Below the pieces are notes generated by a model that worked only from the letters and a program-made list of their open reading frames with translations, did no database searches and was not told the DNA's origin. From an uncultured Prevotellaceae bacterium (GTDB taxonomy: Bacteria > Bacteroidota > Bacteroidia > Bacteroidales > Muribaculaceae), in contig CAMYUW010000026.1 of the NCBI GenBank assembly GCA_947302275.1, positions 1 to 35,260 on the forward strand: a stretch of 35,260 nt of DNA, in the 5' to 3' direction. The translations under genes and the position numbers were made by a program. Below are positions 24,029-32,984 of this stretch, in pieces; position 1 is the stretch's first letter; each line of letters starts with the position of its first letter.

Positions 24029-24301
24029 ATGACTATTAAACCATTAAACGACCGGGTTCTTATCGAACCGGCAAAGGCAGAAGAAGTCGTCGGAGGTATC
24101 ATTATCCCCGACAGCGCAAAAGAAAAACCTCTCAAGGGCAAAGTGCGTGCGGCAGGTAATGGCACTAAGGACGAGGAAATGATCGTTAAGCCTGGTGACA
24201 CCGTGCTCTACGGCAAATATGCTGGCAACGAGATTGAAATAGACGGCGAGAAACTGCTCATGATGCGTCAGAATGACATCCTGGCCATCGTAATGGAATA
24301 A
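24029..24301 (+). CDS. groES: Co-chaperonin GroES
   Basis: A 90-residue co-chaperonin that caps the GroEL ring. It begins [14 protein letters not shown] and contains the mobile-loop sequence [20 protein letters not shown]. The C-terminal half carries the [11 protein letters not shown] and NDILAIV strands, as expected. An open frame extends upstream to 23939, but those residues do not resemble GroES and cross the predicted promoter, so the ATG at 24029 is used. groEL follows after 25 bp. Confidence 0.97.
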   Translation: MTIKPLNDRVLIEPAKAEEVVGGIIIPDSAKEKPLKGKVRAAGNGTKDEEMIVKPGDTVLYGKYAGNEIEIDGEKLLMMRQNDILAIVME

Positions 24302-24320
24302 TTATAGAAAGGAGAAGTAA

Positions 24321-25967
<1,647 letters not shown>

Positions 25968-25993
25968 TCCGTAAAGTGACGTCTTAAAGATAG

Positions 25994-26031
25994 AATCCCT
26001 CGTCAGCCTAAGTGCGTGACGAGGGATTTTT
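25994..26031 (+). terminator. Rho-independent terminator of groESL
   Basis: A perfect 12-bp stem (25994-26005 with 26017-26028, AATCCCTCGTCA and its complement) with an 11-nt loop ends in five Ts. It lies 27 bp after the groEL stop. It faces the end of the leftward nhaC-type gene and could partly serve both strands. Confidence 0.9.
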
Positions 26032-26062
26032 GGGTTAGTCACTAGTTACAGGTTGCCAGTTA

Positions 26063-27532
26063 TTAGTCGCTAGTCTTAGCGGATACTAATTCCTCATTCC
26101 TGATTCTCTTGATCTTCCAACCTATGGAGGCTACAAAAATTGACATTAACGGGCTGATGAGGTTGAAGAAGCAGTAGGGCAAATAGGTGAGGGTGGGGAC
26201 GCCAAGGACTGTCGCTTGGGTCATTCCGCAGGTGTTCCACGGCACAAGCACCGAAGTAACGGTAGCAGCGTCCTCGGTGGTGCGGCTCAACAGACGTGCC
26301 TCATAACCTTCTTTGTCATAAACATCACGGAACATGTCGGCTGTCAAGACAATGCTGATGAATTGGTCTCCTGTCGTGAGATTGAGGAAAAGTCCTGTTC
26401 CCACGGTCGAAGATACTAGGGCTACGCGACTGCGTACCCACCTGATAATGACGCGGGTGATGCTCTCGATCATTCCGCTTGCCACCATCGCCGAGCCATA
26501 GCACATCGCGCAGATAATAAGCCAAATCGTATTCAGCATGCCGGCCATGCCGCCTGTCGAAACCAACTCATTGAGGGCATCGTAGCCCGTCTGAACCGCT
26601 GTCGAGCCATAGTAGGTGATGGCTAAGCCCTTGATGATTGCCGCAACACGGCTCAGAGAAGGATCATTGGCAATCTGGCAGAGGATGTGAGGCTGCAGAA
26701 TTATCGCGGTGATGCCGGCCAAGATAGACGAGATGAACAATACCATCAATGATGGCACCTTGCGTGCAATGAGAATACCTGTAATCAACGGCACAAGCAG
26801 GGTCCATAGTGAGATATTGAAGGTTTCTGCAAGGCCATCAGTGTATTGGCTGATGTGCAAAGACCCATTGCTGCTTAGGGTAAAACCGCAAATTAGGAAT
26901 ATCACCAATGTGATTAATATCGATGGCATGGTCGTGAACATCATGTACCGGATGTGGTCAAAGATGTCCACCTTGGCCGATGATGACGCCAGAATCGTGG
27001 TGTCGCTCAACGGAGACATCTTGTCACCAAAATAGGCACCTGATATGATGGCACCTGCGGTCCATGCCTCACTCACACCTAAAGCCTGACCGATTCCCAA
27101 CAACGCGACACCGATAGTGGCGACGGTAGTCCACGAACTACCCGACAGTAATGATATCAGCGAGCAGATAATGCAGGCGCTGACTAAGAAAAAATGTGGC
27201 GATAGCAGCTGAACACCATAGTAGATGAGTGTCGGAACCACACCGCTGACCATCCATGAACCGGCCAACATGCCCACCGTCAACAGAATTAGGAGAGTGA
27301 CCGATACGTCACCCAGGGTTTTTGTCATCTGCCTTTCAAAAGTTTTCCATGGCATGTGATATTTGGTCATCGAAATCAGCACACACACTGAGAGGGCAAT
27401 GAGCAATGCAATCTGGCTGCCGCCGCTCAGCGAATCACTGCCGAACAAGGCAATTACAATGGCCAACAATCCGATGAGCACTACCACTGGAATAAGTGCT
27501 ATGAGTGGATGCGGATGTTTGCGGTCAGTCAT
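26063..27532 (-). CDS. nhaC: NhaC-family Na+/H+ antiporter
   Basis: A 489-residue inner-membrane protein with about 11-12 hydrophobic segments and NhaC-type signatures: SLLSGSSWTTVATIGVALLG near residue 150 and GAYFGDKMSPLSDTT near 185, the latter being the family's most conserved stretch. NhaC proteins exchange sodium for protons, and some members exchange malate or lactate instead, so substrate specificity is not certain. It is monocistronic, convergent with groEL, with its own promoter to the right. Confidence 0.92.
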   Translation of the reverse strand: MTDRKHPHPLIALIPVVVLIGLLAIVIALFGSDSLSGGSQIALLIALSVCVLISMTKYHMPWKTFERQMTKTLGDVSVTLLILLTVGMLAGSWMVSGVVPTLIYYGVQLLSPHFFLVSACIICSLISLLSGSSWTTVATIGVALLGIGQALGVSEAWTAGAIISGAYFGDKMSPLSDTTILASSSAKVDIFDHIRYMMFTTMPSILITLVIFLICGFTLSSNGSLHISQYTDGLAETFNISLWTLLVPLITGILIARKVPSLMVLFISSILAGITAIILQPHILCQIANDPSLSRVAAIIKGLAITYYGSTAVQTGYDALNELVSTGGMAGMLNTIWLIICAMCYGSAMVASGMIESITRVIIRWVRSRVALVSSTVGTGLFLNLTTGDQFISIVLTADMFRDVYDKEGYEARLLSRTTEDAATVTSVLVPWNTCGMTQATVLGVPTLTYLPYCFFNLISPLMSIFVASIGWKIKRIRNEELVSAKTSD

Positions 27533-27573
27533 TTTTGTATATTTAAATTATCAACTAATGTTTTTACAATCTG

Positions 27574-27581
27574 CAAATTTA
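27574..27581 (-). promoter_or_regulatory. Promoter -7 box of the nhaC-type gene
   Basis: On the minus strand TAAATTTG followed by GCAG fits TAnnTTTG. It lies about 40 bp upstream of the ATG at 27532. A matching -33 TTTG is not seen. Confidence 0.6.
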
Positions 27582-27682
27582 CTAAAAATGTGCGAATGAA
27601 AGTCATAAGCCGATAATAATTTGAATTAAGAAGGATATCTCATTTTTTAATCACACAATGTAAATAGTTGTAAAAAAGTTGC

Positions 27683-27690
27683 TATATTTG
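27683..27690 (+). promoter_or_regulatory. Promoter -7 box of the secreted sorting-domain protein
   Basis: TATATTTG followed by GCATTG fits the consensus. It leaves a leader of about 70 nt, AT-rich and without visible structure, before the ATG at 27768. Confidence 0.65.
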
Positions 27691-27767
27691 CATTGTTATA
27701 TGGTTGAACTACCTAAAACGATTCAAAAGAGTTTAAATAGTATTATTAACCTAAATGATTTAACGCA

Positions 27768-28634
27768 ATGAAAAAATTTTACATGATTCTCGCAGCAGTA
27801 GCTGCAATGACATTCAGCGCCCATGCCGAAACCCTAATCCCTGGGACCCTCTATGTGGGTGATTACGAGAACGCTGATGAGTTCTACAATTGCTCCTATT
27901 TCGACATCGCTCCTACTAATTTCTATCTGGCTCACACCGGCGCACAGCTGATTTATACTGCTGACGAGCTGGCCGACCTCCAGGATTTGAGGGATCCCAT
28001 GATCACTAAGATTGCCTTCAAATTCAACAATCAGGATGCCTATGAAGACATCACCCGCACAGTGAAGCTGTATCTTGAGGAGATCGATGAGACAGAGTTT
28101 GCTGTTGTGGAAGGCGTGAAGCAGTTCTTCAATTTCTCTGATCCTGTACTGGAGTATGAGGTTACCTATGAGATGGTGAACTTCTACGGAGAGGATTGTG
28201 AGATCGAGTTTGATTTGGCTAATATGCCCTTCTCAATCACTGCGGGCAAGAGTCTCTTGATGACAATTGTATTTGACGCCTTGGATGACAGCAACTGCAC
28301 TTACGGCTCAGATGCTGCTCCCTTCTACACCTCGGGTATCCGTGGCAAGGGCATGGTTTATACTAACAATTGGACTGGTTTTGAGGAATATGCACAGGGT
28401 GAAGATTTCCCAGATGCAACAGCTATGCTGGGCTGTGGTACAAGCGCTGAGTTGCCTGTAACCGCAATTGAGTATCTCTACTCTGGCGATAATACCGCTG
28501 TTCAGGAGGTTGAGGCCAAGACTGCCATGGATGGCGCTTACTACAACCTGATGGGTCAAAAGTTCAACAGCGATAAAAATCTGCCTTCGGGCATCTATAT
28601 CCATAATGGCCAAAAGGTCGTTGTGGGCCGTTAA
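27768..28634 (+). CDS. Secreted protein with C-terminal Por/T9SS-type sorting domain
   Basis: A 288-residue exported protein. A Sec signal peptide covers residues 1-20 (MKKFYMILAAVAAM, then cleavage after SAHA). The mature part (about 22-235) is rich in beta-strand-forming and acidic residues, with no domain I recognise. The last 35 residues (YYNLMGQKF, then LPSGIYIHNGQKVVV) have the pattern of a type IX secretion or related C-terminal sorting domain, so it is likely secreted or surface-anchored. The type IX machinery is not in the window. It has its own promoter and is followed by a hairpin. Confidence 0.82.
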   Translation: MKKFYMILAAVAAMTFSAHAETLIPGTLYVGDYENADEFYNCSYFDIAPTNFYLAHTGAQLIYTADELADLQDLRDPMITKIAFKFNNQDAYEDITRTVKLYLEEIDETEFAVVEGVKQFFNFSDPVLEYEVTYEMVNFYGEDCEIEFDLANMPFSITAGKSLLMTIVFDALDDSNCTYGSDAAPFYTSGIRGKGMVYTNNWTGFEEYAQGEDFPDATAMLGCGTSAELPVTAIEYLYSGDNTAVQEVEAKTAMDGAYYNLMGQKFNSDKNLPSGIYIHNGQKVVVGR

Positions 28635-28675
28635 AAGATACCTTTCAACTAAACATCTGATATTATTCTTAACGT

Positions 28676-28705
28676 GGAGGTGGCACTGAATTCAGCGTCA
28701 CCTCC
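28676..28705 (+). terminator. Hairpin after the secreted-protein gene
   Basis: GGAGGTG (28676-28682) pairs with CACCTCC (28699-28705). Inside is the palindrome CTGAATTCAG, so the stem can extend nearly to the centre with one mismatch. No T-run follows. It lies 41 bp after the stop and just ahead of the next promoter. Confidence 0.6.
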
Positions 28706-28713
28706 CGTTGGCA

Positions 28714-28744
28714 TTTGGGGTAAAATCTATCTCGATTATATTTG
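28714..28744 (+). promoter_or_regulatory. Promoter of the M1 aminopeptidase gene
   Basis: TTTG (28714-28717) and TATATTTG (28737-28744) are 19 bp apart, a full consensus match. The predicted transcription start near 28751 rules out the in-frame TTG and ATG codons at 28742 and 28748. Confidence 0.8.
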
Positions 28745-28774
28745 AAAATGCCGAAAAATGATTATCTTAGCGCC

Positions 28775-31237
28775 ATGAAAAAAATAACTAGAATTCAGAT
28801 AGCGGTTCTGCTCTTGGCGATGCTGTGCTTGAATTGCTTAGATGCAAATGCCGTGAAGATAGAAAAAGGAGTGTCTAAAGCCCTGGCGGAGTATCGTGCC
28901 CGGAACATGAGAAACATCTCCTACTCGTTGTCGTTCTCTGTGCCGGAATCACTGGAAAAGCCCGTCACTTTTTTCGAAACCCTTTCATTCTGGTGGGTAG
29001 GGGACGAGGATTTGCAGATTGATTTCCAAGGGGACGAAAGCCAAATTGACGGCGTCATCATGGTCAATGGTAAGGCCGTGGACGCTATGGTGCGTGATGA
29101 GCACATCATTATCCCGCAGCGATACCTCAGACTGGGAAACAACAAAGTGATGATTGGCGGAAACAGCGGCGACAAGGCCTTGAACCGGCATGAAGATTAC
29201 ATGTACACATTATTTGTCCCTGATCATGCCCGCAGCGTGTTCCCCTGTTTTGACCAACCAGACCTGAAGGCGAATTTTGAACTTGAGCTGGAATTGCCTG
29301 ACGGATGGGTGAGTGTCAGTAACGACACCCAGCACATGATCCCGACCTATCTTTTCTCGTTCACAGCTGGCAAGTTTCAGGTTGAGACGGCTACGCGCTA
29401 CGGGCGTGAGCTTACTGCCCTTTACCGTGAGACTGACCCTGAAAAAGTGGCGCAACTGCCCACTGTTTTTGACCAAGTGGCTTTGTCGCTAAGTTGGATG
29501 GAGCATTATACAGGATTGGCTTACCCCTTCGAGAAATACGCGTTTATTGTCCTGCCTGGTTATCAATTTGGCGGCATGGAACATCCCGGATGCATCCAGT
29601 TCACTGATCATGAGATATTTCTTGGACCCAATGCTTCCCTTGATGAGCAAATGAAACGCCTCAACCTCATTGCCCATGAGACGGCTCACATGTGGTTTGG
29701 CGACTTGGTGACGATGCGGTGGTTTGATGACGTGTGGACCAAAGAGGTGTTTGCCAACTTCATGGCTGACAAGATTTCCCGCGAACAATTCCCCACGGTC
29801 AACCATGATCTTGCTTTCATCAGGGCGCATTACCCTGCTGCTCTCAGCACCGACCGTAGCAGTGGCACACATCCCATCCAGCAACCTCTTGAGAATCTGA
29901 ATCAAGCGGGCCTGCTTTATGGAAATATCATCTACCACAAGGCGCCTATCATGATGCGCAAGTTGGAAAAGGAGATAGGTGAGGATATCTTGCGAAAGGG
30001 GCTAAGGAGTTATCTGCGAAAATATGCCTACGGCAATGCCACATGGGATGACCTCATTGCTGAACTGGACCGTTATGCCCCACTGCATAATGCGAGTTCA
30101 TTTAGCGATGTGTGGGTCAAGCAGAAGGGACTTCCCACTGTTTCGACCCAACTTGATGAAGATGGTCATGCCGTGGTTGTTCAGCAAGATCCTTACGGTC
30201 GCGGATTGGTTTGGACACAATCTCTGCAGGTAGGGAGTTACTCGCCATGCAGGCTGCTGGAAACCATATATATGAACTCTGGGCGTGTCTTGCTTGATTC
30301 CTCGGTTTCTGATCCGCTGGTGCTCAATTATAATGGCGAGGGGTATGGTCGTTTTGTCATGGATGCTGCAACACTCGATGAGATTTCTGATGCTTGGCAG
30401 GAGATGAAAGATGAGATGGCCCGTTATGGCGCAGTCATGAATCTCTATGAGAATTACCACTTGGGAAACATCAGTGCAGTCTGTCTGCTGAATAAAATGA
30501 CCGATTTCCTGGCCCACGAATCCAACGAACAAATCGCATCTACCATCTGCAGCTATATTTCCACCTTGTGTGGTCGTGTTGGCGGAACAGACCGTGTTTT
30601 AGCCGAAGAGCGCCTTTACGGTTTGGCCATGTCACACGGCTTGCCGTCGGTGTGTCAGTCACTCTTGCGGTCACTCTCGTTGCAGGCGGTTAATCCAGAC
30701 GTTGTCGGCCATCTGCACGAGATTTGGAGCACACGTGCTTCTTCATTGCTCAGTGGCCGTGACTATACCCGTATGGCCTATCATCTGGCTATCGTCGAGC
30801 CTGATAAGTGGCAACAGATTCTAGCGACCCAGCGAGAGCGCCTCATGACCGACGACGAACTCAACGAGTTTGATTTTGTCTCTCGTGCGTGCAATCCAGA
30901 CGAACAGGTGCAACAGCAGTTGTTTGACGAGTTGCTTCGTGCAGAAAACCGTCGTGTGGAGCCATGGGCCAGGGCGATGCTGGCGTTGCTGAATGATCCA
31001 ACACGTGAACCTTACAGTAACCGCTATTTGGAACCAGGACTGGATGCATTGGAGGAAATCCAGCGCACTGGCGACATCTTCTTCCCGGGTTATTGGCTTT
31101 CCAGCTTGCTTGGGGGACATCACAGTGCCCAGGCTAGAGAGATTGTCCAAACGTGGATAGATGCCCATCAATCACTTGCTCCAGCACTGAAGAACAAGTT
31201 GATGGAGAATGCTTACTGGATCCTGTTTAAAGATTAA
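28775..31237 (+). CDS. M1-family zinc aminopeptidase, exported
   Basis: An 820-residue peptidase that removes N-terminal residues from peptides, probably in the periplasm. A signal peptide covers about residues 1-26 (MKKITRIQIAVLLLAMLCL). The zinc motif is HETAH at 301-305 with Glu324 as third ligand (HExxH-x18-E). The substrate-binding GAMEN-type motif is GGMEH at 266-270, with His in place of Asn. The remaining ERAP1-like helical region runs to the C-terminus. The start is set by the promoter and by the signal peptide; an in-frame open stretch continues upstream to 28742. Confidence 0.92.
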   Translation: MKKITRIQIAVLLLAMLCLNCLDANAVKIEKGVSKALAEYRARNMRNISYSLSFSVPESLEKPVTFFETLSFWWVGDEDLQIDFQGDESQIDGVIMVNGKAVDAMVRDEHIIIPQRYLRLGNNKVMIGGNSGDKALNRHEDYMYTLFVPDHARSVFPCFDQPDLKANFELELELPDGWVSVSNDTQHMIPTYLFSFTAGKFQVETATRYGRELTALYRETDPEKVAQLPTVFDQVALSLSWMEHYTGLAYPFEKYAFIVLPGYQFGGMEHPGCIQFTDHEIFLGPNASLDEQMKRLNLIAHETAHMWFGDLVTMRWFDDVWTKEVFANFMADKISREQFPTVNHDLAFIRAHYPAALSTDRSSGTHPIQQPLENLNQAGLLYGNIIYHKAPIMMRKLEKEIGEDILRKGLRSYLRKYAYGNATWDDLIAELDRYAPLHNASSFSDVWVKQKGLPTVSTQLDEDGHAVVVQQDPYGRGLVWTQSLQVGSYSPCRLLETIYMNSGRVLLDSSVSDPLVLNYNGEGYGRFVMDAATLDEISDAWQEMKDEMARYGAVMNLYENYHLGNISAVCLLNKMTDFLAHESNEQIASTICSYISTLCGRVGGTDRVLAEERLYGLAMSHGLPSVCQSLLRSLSLQAVNPDVVGHLHEIWSTRASSLLSGRDYTRMAYHLAIVEPDKWQQILATQRERLMTDDELNEFDFVSRACNPDEQVQQQLFDELLRAENRRVEPWARAMLALLNDPTREPYSNRYLEPGLDALEEIQRTGDIFFPGYWLSSLLGGHHSAQAREIVQTWIDAHQSLAPALKNKLMENAYWILFKD

Positions 31238-31261
31238 AGCGACTCTAGATGCGTTAATTCA

Positions 31262-31292
31262 TTGTGCATAACATTAATTAAGTGTATATTTG
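31262..31292 (+). promoter_or_regulatory. Promoter of the 57-residue winged-helix-like gene
   Basis: TTG (31262-31264) and TATATTTG (31285-31292) are 20 bp apart, a full consensus match. The leader to the ATG at 31336 is about 37 nt. Confidence 0.75.
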
Positions 31293-31335
31293 CAACAGTT
31301 TTTTTATTAATCGTTCTCTTTAAATTCAGCTTATT

Positions 31336-31509
31336 ATGAAAGAACAAGTATTACAAGCTATGCGAGATGCCGGAAAACCCGTTTCGGCAGGTGATGTGAC
31401 CAAGGCTTTGGGTGCCGACCGCAAGGAAGTTGACAAGGCTTTTGCCGAGTTAAAGAAAGAGGGTGCTATCGTCTCGCCCGTCCGCTGCAAGTGGGAACCA
31501 GCCAAGTAA
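31336..31509 (+). CDS. Small winged-helix-like protein (57 residues)
   Basis: A short gene reading MKEQVLQAMRDAGKPVSAG, then DVTKALGADRKEVDKAFAEL and KKEGAIVSPVRCKWEPAK. The pattern of two helices with a VSAGDVTKALG turn, a recognition-like helix and a short wing (GAIVSPVRCKW) is that of a minimal winged helix. It has a full promoter and codon use like its neighbours. I believe similar small proteins occur in other Bacteroidota, but I cannot search for them. DNA binding is inferred from the fold pattern only; its Lys-rich helices would fit. Confidence 0.82.
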   Translation: MKEQVLQAMRDAGKPVSAGDVTKALGADRKEVDKAFAELKKEGAIVSPVRCKWEPAK

Positions 31510-31573
31510 CCACTTTTAAGGCCCTGATCCCATTTTGATGAAATAATCATTGATGAAAAATACTAATTAAAAT

Positions 31574-31605
31574 GAATGCAGGCTGTTGAAAAACTTCCTG
31601 CATTC
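31574..31605. terminator. Hairpin after the winged-helix-like gene
   Basis: GAATGCAGG (31574-31582) and CCTGCATTC (31597-31605) form a perfect 9-bp stem with a 14-nt loop, followed by TTCATTCT. It is weakly T-rich, so it is a possible terminator 64 bp after the stop. Confidence 0.5.
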
Positions 31606-31662
31606 TTCATTCTGTAACATCTCCCTTGATAATCGAACACGTTCCTATGGGTGTTGTTATTT

Positions 31663-31694
31663 GAATACGCAACAAAATCGTTGCGTATTCTTTT
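31663..31694 (+). terminator. Perfect 11-bp hairpin with T-run
   Basis: GAATACGCAAC (31663-31673) pairs perfectly with GTTGCGTATTC (31680-31690) around a 6-nt loop, and TTTT follows. Part of the stem sequence (AATACGCAA) recurs at 31729-31737. It could end transcription from 31292 or act as an operator. Confidence 0.65.
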
Positions 31695-31744
31695 GAAAAT
31701 TGCCAAAAATCGGTTGTTTTTACTCTCAATACGCAAATATTTTG

Positions 31745-31944
31745 ACATTATGGAGAATCTGGTTCAGTTTTATGATGTGTATATTCTCAACACAGATAAA
31801 TTCTCTTTGTATAGCGCGACCACTTAAGTGGAACAATTATCTGTTGGGGAAAAAGTGCCCCAAGATGGCATAATCAAACCGACAGCGAGTCTGGAAAAGA
31901 AGTAACGAGGCTGACACCGAAGAGGTGTCGGTCTCGACTTTTTT
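31745..31944 (+). ncRNA. Candidate structured small RNA
   Basis: About 200 nt that ends at a strong rightward terminator but contains no convincing gene. It includes the TTGGGG/CCCCAA stem (31844-31863) and the terminator hairpin at 31906-31936. A weak promoter-like TTG (31714-31716) and a -7-like box ending at 31744 lie upstream. The exact 5' end is a guess, and I do not recognise a known RNA family. Confidence 0.35.
31906..31944 (+). terminator. Strong rho-independent terminator
   Basis: A 13-bp stem (31906-31918 with 31924-31936, two G-U pairs) with a GAAGA loop is followed by six Ts at 31939-31944. The T-run is on the plus strand, so it terminates a rightward transcript; the nearest rightward gene ends 400 bp upstream. 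On the minus strand it could assist the regulator gene. Confidence 0.85.
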
Positions 31945-32038
31945 CGGTTCGGTTGGATATAGTGGTAATGAGTTGGTAATTAGACAATGTTGCTCCCGGG
32001 TCAGGATGGACAGTACCTTTATTACGTTTCAGCGCTTG

Positions 32039-32803
32039 TCAGTCGATGAGGCGGTAGATCATGGCGTAGTTGATGGCCTCGGTGATGCTGTCGGTGTCGA
32101 ATTTCTCCAGGATGCTTTTGCGGTAGCCTTTCACCGTGTCAAACGACTTGAACATCAGCCGGGCGATTTCCTGGGTGGTGTAGCCCATGGCCGAATACTT
32201 GAGAACCTGCGTCTCCTGCTCGGTGAGGGAGATGTAGGGGACCGACTGCCATGTGCCGCTCTCTAGATCCAGGTTCCAGCCCTCGTGCGTGCGGTTATTG
32301 AACATCAGTATGGTGTCATCACCCTGCTTCGTGGGGATGGAAGCCACGCACAACGCCAGCCAGATTTTGCCGTCGGGCATCATCTTGAGGGGCGTCAGCT
32401 GATGGTTGATGGTCTGCACCTTCTTGGACACTGTGTTGATGACCCTGAAATTGTAAGATAGCGTGTAATATCGCTTCTCGGCCGCAGGGATGTCCTTGGA
32501 GAAATAAAAGCCTGAGGAATTGATTATCAACAGCCGCTCGAGATCCTCCTGCGGCACATTGTCGATATAGAACTTATAGCCGATTTCCTTGACCTCACTG
32601 GCCGACAGGCCGCACAGGAACAACGGGTTCTCGCTGACATACAGGAAGTTCTTCTTGAAGTAGTCGATGATATAGACACTCTTGTAGGTCATGCGCGAGA
32701 ACGCATCCACCGAGTCCACAACGTCCTGGATGTTACGGTAATCCTCATCGGTGATCCCCGTCACCGCATTGTCCATGATAAAGAAATCCTCAACCCGAGC
32801 CAT
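32039..32803 (-). CDS. LuxR-type regulator with PAS-like N-terminus
   Basis: A 254-residue regulator. The C-terminal 60 residues are a LuxR-type helix-turn-helix (SLTEQETQVLKYSAMGYTTQ, then a recognition helix with SFDTVKGYRKSILEKF). The N-terminal 180 residues resemble a PAS-like sensory domain (SVYIIDYFKKNFLYVSENPL, and a later strand pair ending in PDGKIWLALCV). No kinase or receiver features are seen, so it probably binds a ligand directly. I use the ATG at 32801-32803; the longer frame to 32827 begins with TTG inside the -7 box. It is divergent from the outer-membrane barrel gene and probably controls it. Confidence 0.85.
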   Translation of the reverse strand: MARVEDFFIMDNAVTGITDEDYRNIQDVVDSVDAFSRMTYKSVYIIDYFKKNFLYVSENPLFLCGLSASEVKEIGYKFYIDNVPQEDLERLLIINSSGFYFSKDIPAAEKRYYTLSYNFRVINTVSKKVQTINHQLTPLKMMPDGKIWLALCVASIPTKQGDDTILMFNNRTHEGWNLDLESGTWQSVPYISLTEQETQVLKYSAMGYTTQEIARLMFKSFDTVKGYRKSILEKFDTDSITEAINYAMIYRLID

Positions 32804-32824
32804 AAATGTGATCTTTTGAAAGGC

Positions 32825-32856
32825 CAAAATTACACATTATCCTGCATAAATCCAAA
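32825..32856 (-). promoter_or_regulatory. Promoter of the LuxR-type regulator gene
   Basis: On the minus strand TAATTTTG (32825-32832) is the -7 box, with TTTG (32853-32856) 20 bp upstream. One ACCCTTTTGGGT site lies 5 bp beyond the -33 element. Confidence 0.75.
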
Positions 32857-32861
32857 AAAAT

Positions 32862-32873
32862 ACCCTTTTGGGT
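32862..32873. promoter_or_regulatory. Operator-like site 1, ACCCTTTTGGGT
   Basis: A perfect ACCC-N4-GGGT inverted repeat. An identical 12-mer lies 49 bp away at 32911. It is placed immediately upstream of the -33 element of the leftward regulator promoter. Confidence 0.7.
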
Positions 32874-32892
32874 TATTTAGTCTTATTTAGTC
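32873..32892. repeat. Tandem 10-bp repeat TTATTTAGTC x2
   Basis: Two perfect adjacent copies of TTATTTAGTC lie between the two operator-like sites. The 10-bp period is about one helical turn. Confidence 0.75.
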
Positions 32893-32910
32893 TTAAACTA
32901 TTCGGAAAAC

Positions 32911-32922
32911 ACCCTTTTGGGT
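32911..32922. promoter_or_regulatory. Operator-like site 2, ACCCTTTTGGGT
   Basis: An identical copy of site 1. It abuts the -33 TTG (32924-32926) of the rightward promoter, a position typical for an activator contacting RNA polymerase. Confidence 0.7.
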
Positions 32923-32923
32923 A

Positions 32924-32954
32924 TTGTATGAACTAATTATTCGCTATTATTTTG
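32924..32954 (+). promoter_or_regulatory. Promoter of the outer-membrane barrel gene
   Basis: TTG (32924-32926) and the box TTATTTTG (32947-32954, one mismatch to TAnnTTTG) are 20 bp apart and followed by GCAG. The weak box fits a promoter that needs an activator. Confidence 0.6.
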
Positions 32955-32984
32955 CAGAATAATTCCAAATACAATATTTAGGGC

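Larger units (their letters stand above)
31510..32038. other. Structured intergenic region, no convincing gene
   Basis: This 529-bp stretch lies between the small winged-helix-like gene and the convergent LuxR-type regulator gene. It holds three strong hairpins (31574, 31663, 31906), a palindrome CCACTTAAGTGG (31820-31831) and a TTGGGG/CCCCAA stem (31844-31863). Only a 25-codon frame at 31750 begins with ATG in its middle part, and it has no clear coding signal. A leftward 61-codon frame (31563-31748) runs through two hairpins and looks accidental. Confidence 0.6.

Noticed and set aside
26032..26085. Loose TAGTC/CTAGT repeats after the groEL terminator
   Set aside because: They are short, imperfect and irregularly spaced; similar low-complexity strings occur at 15545-15580, so no defined element is called.
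31563..31748. 61-codon leftward open frame in the structured gap
   Set aside because: It runs through two perfect hairpins and has no promoter or family resemblance.
31750..31827. 25-codon frame MENLVQFYDVYIL in the structured gap
   Set aside because: It is too short, with no promoter of good quality and no ribosome binding signal; a leader peptide cannot be excluded.
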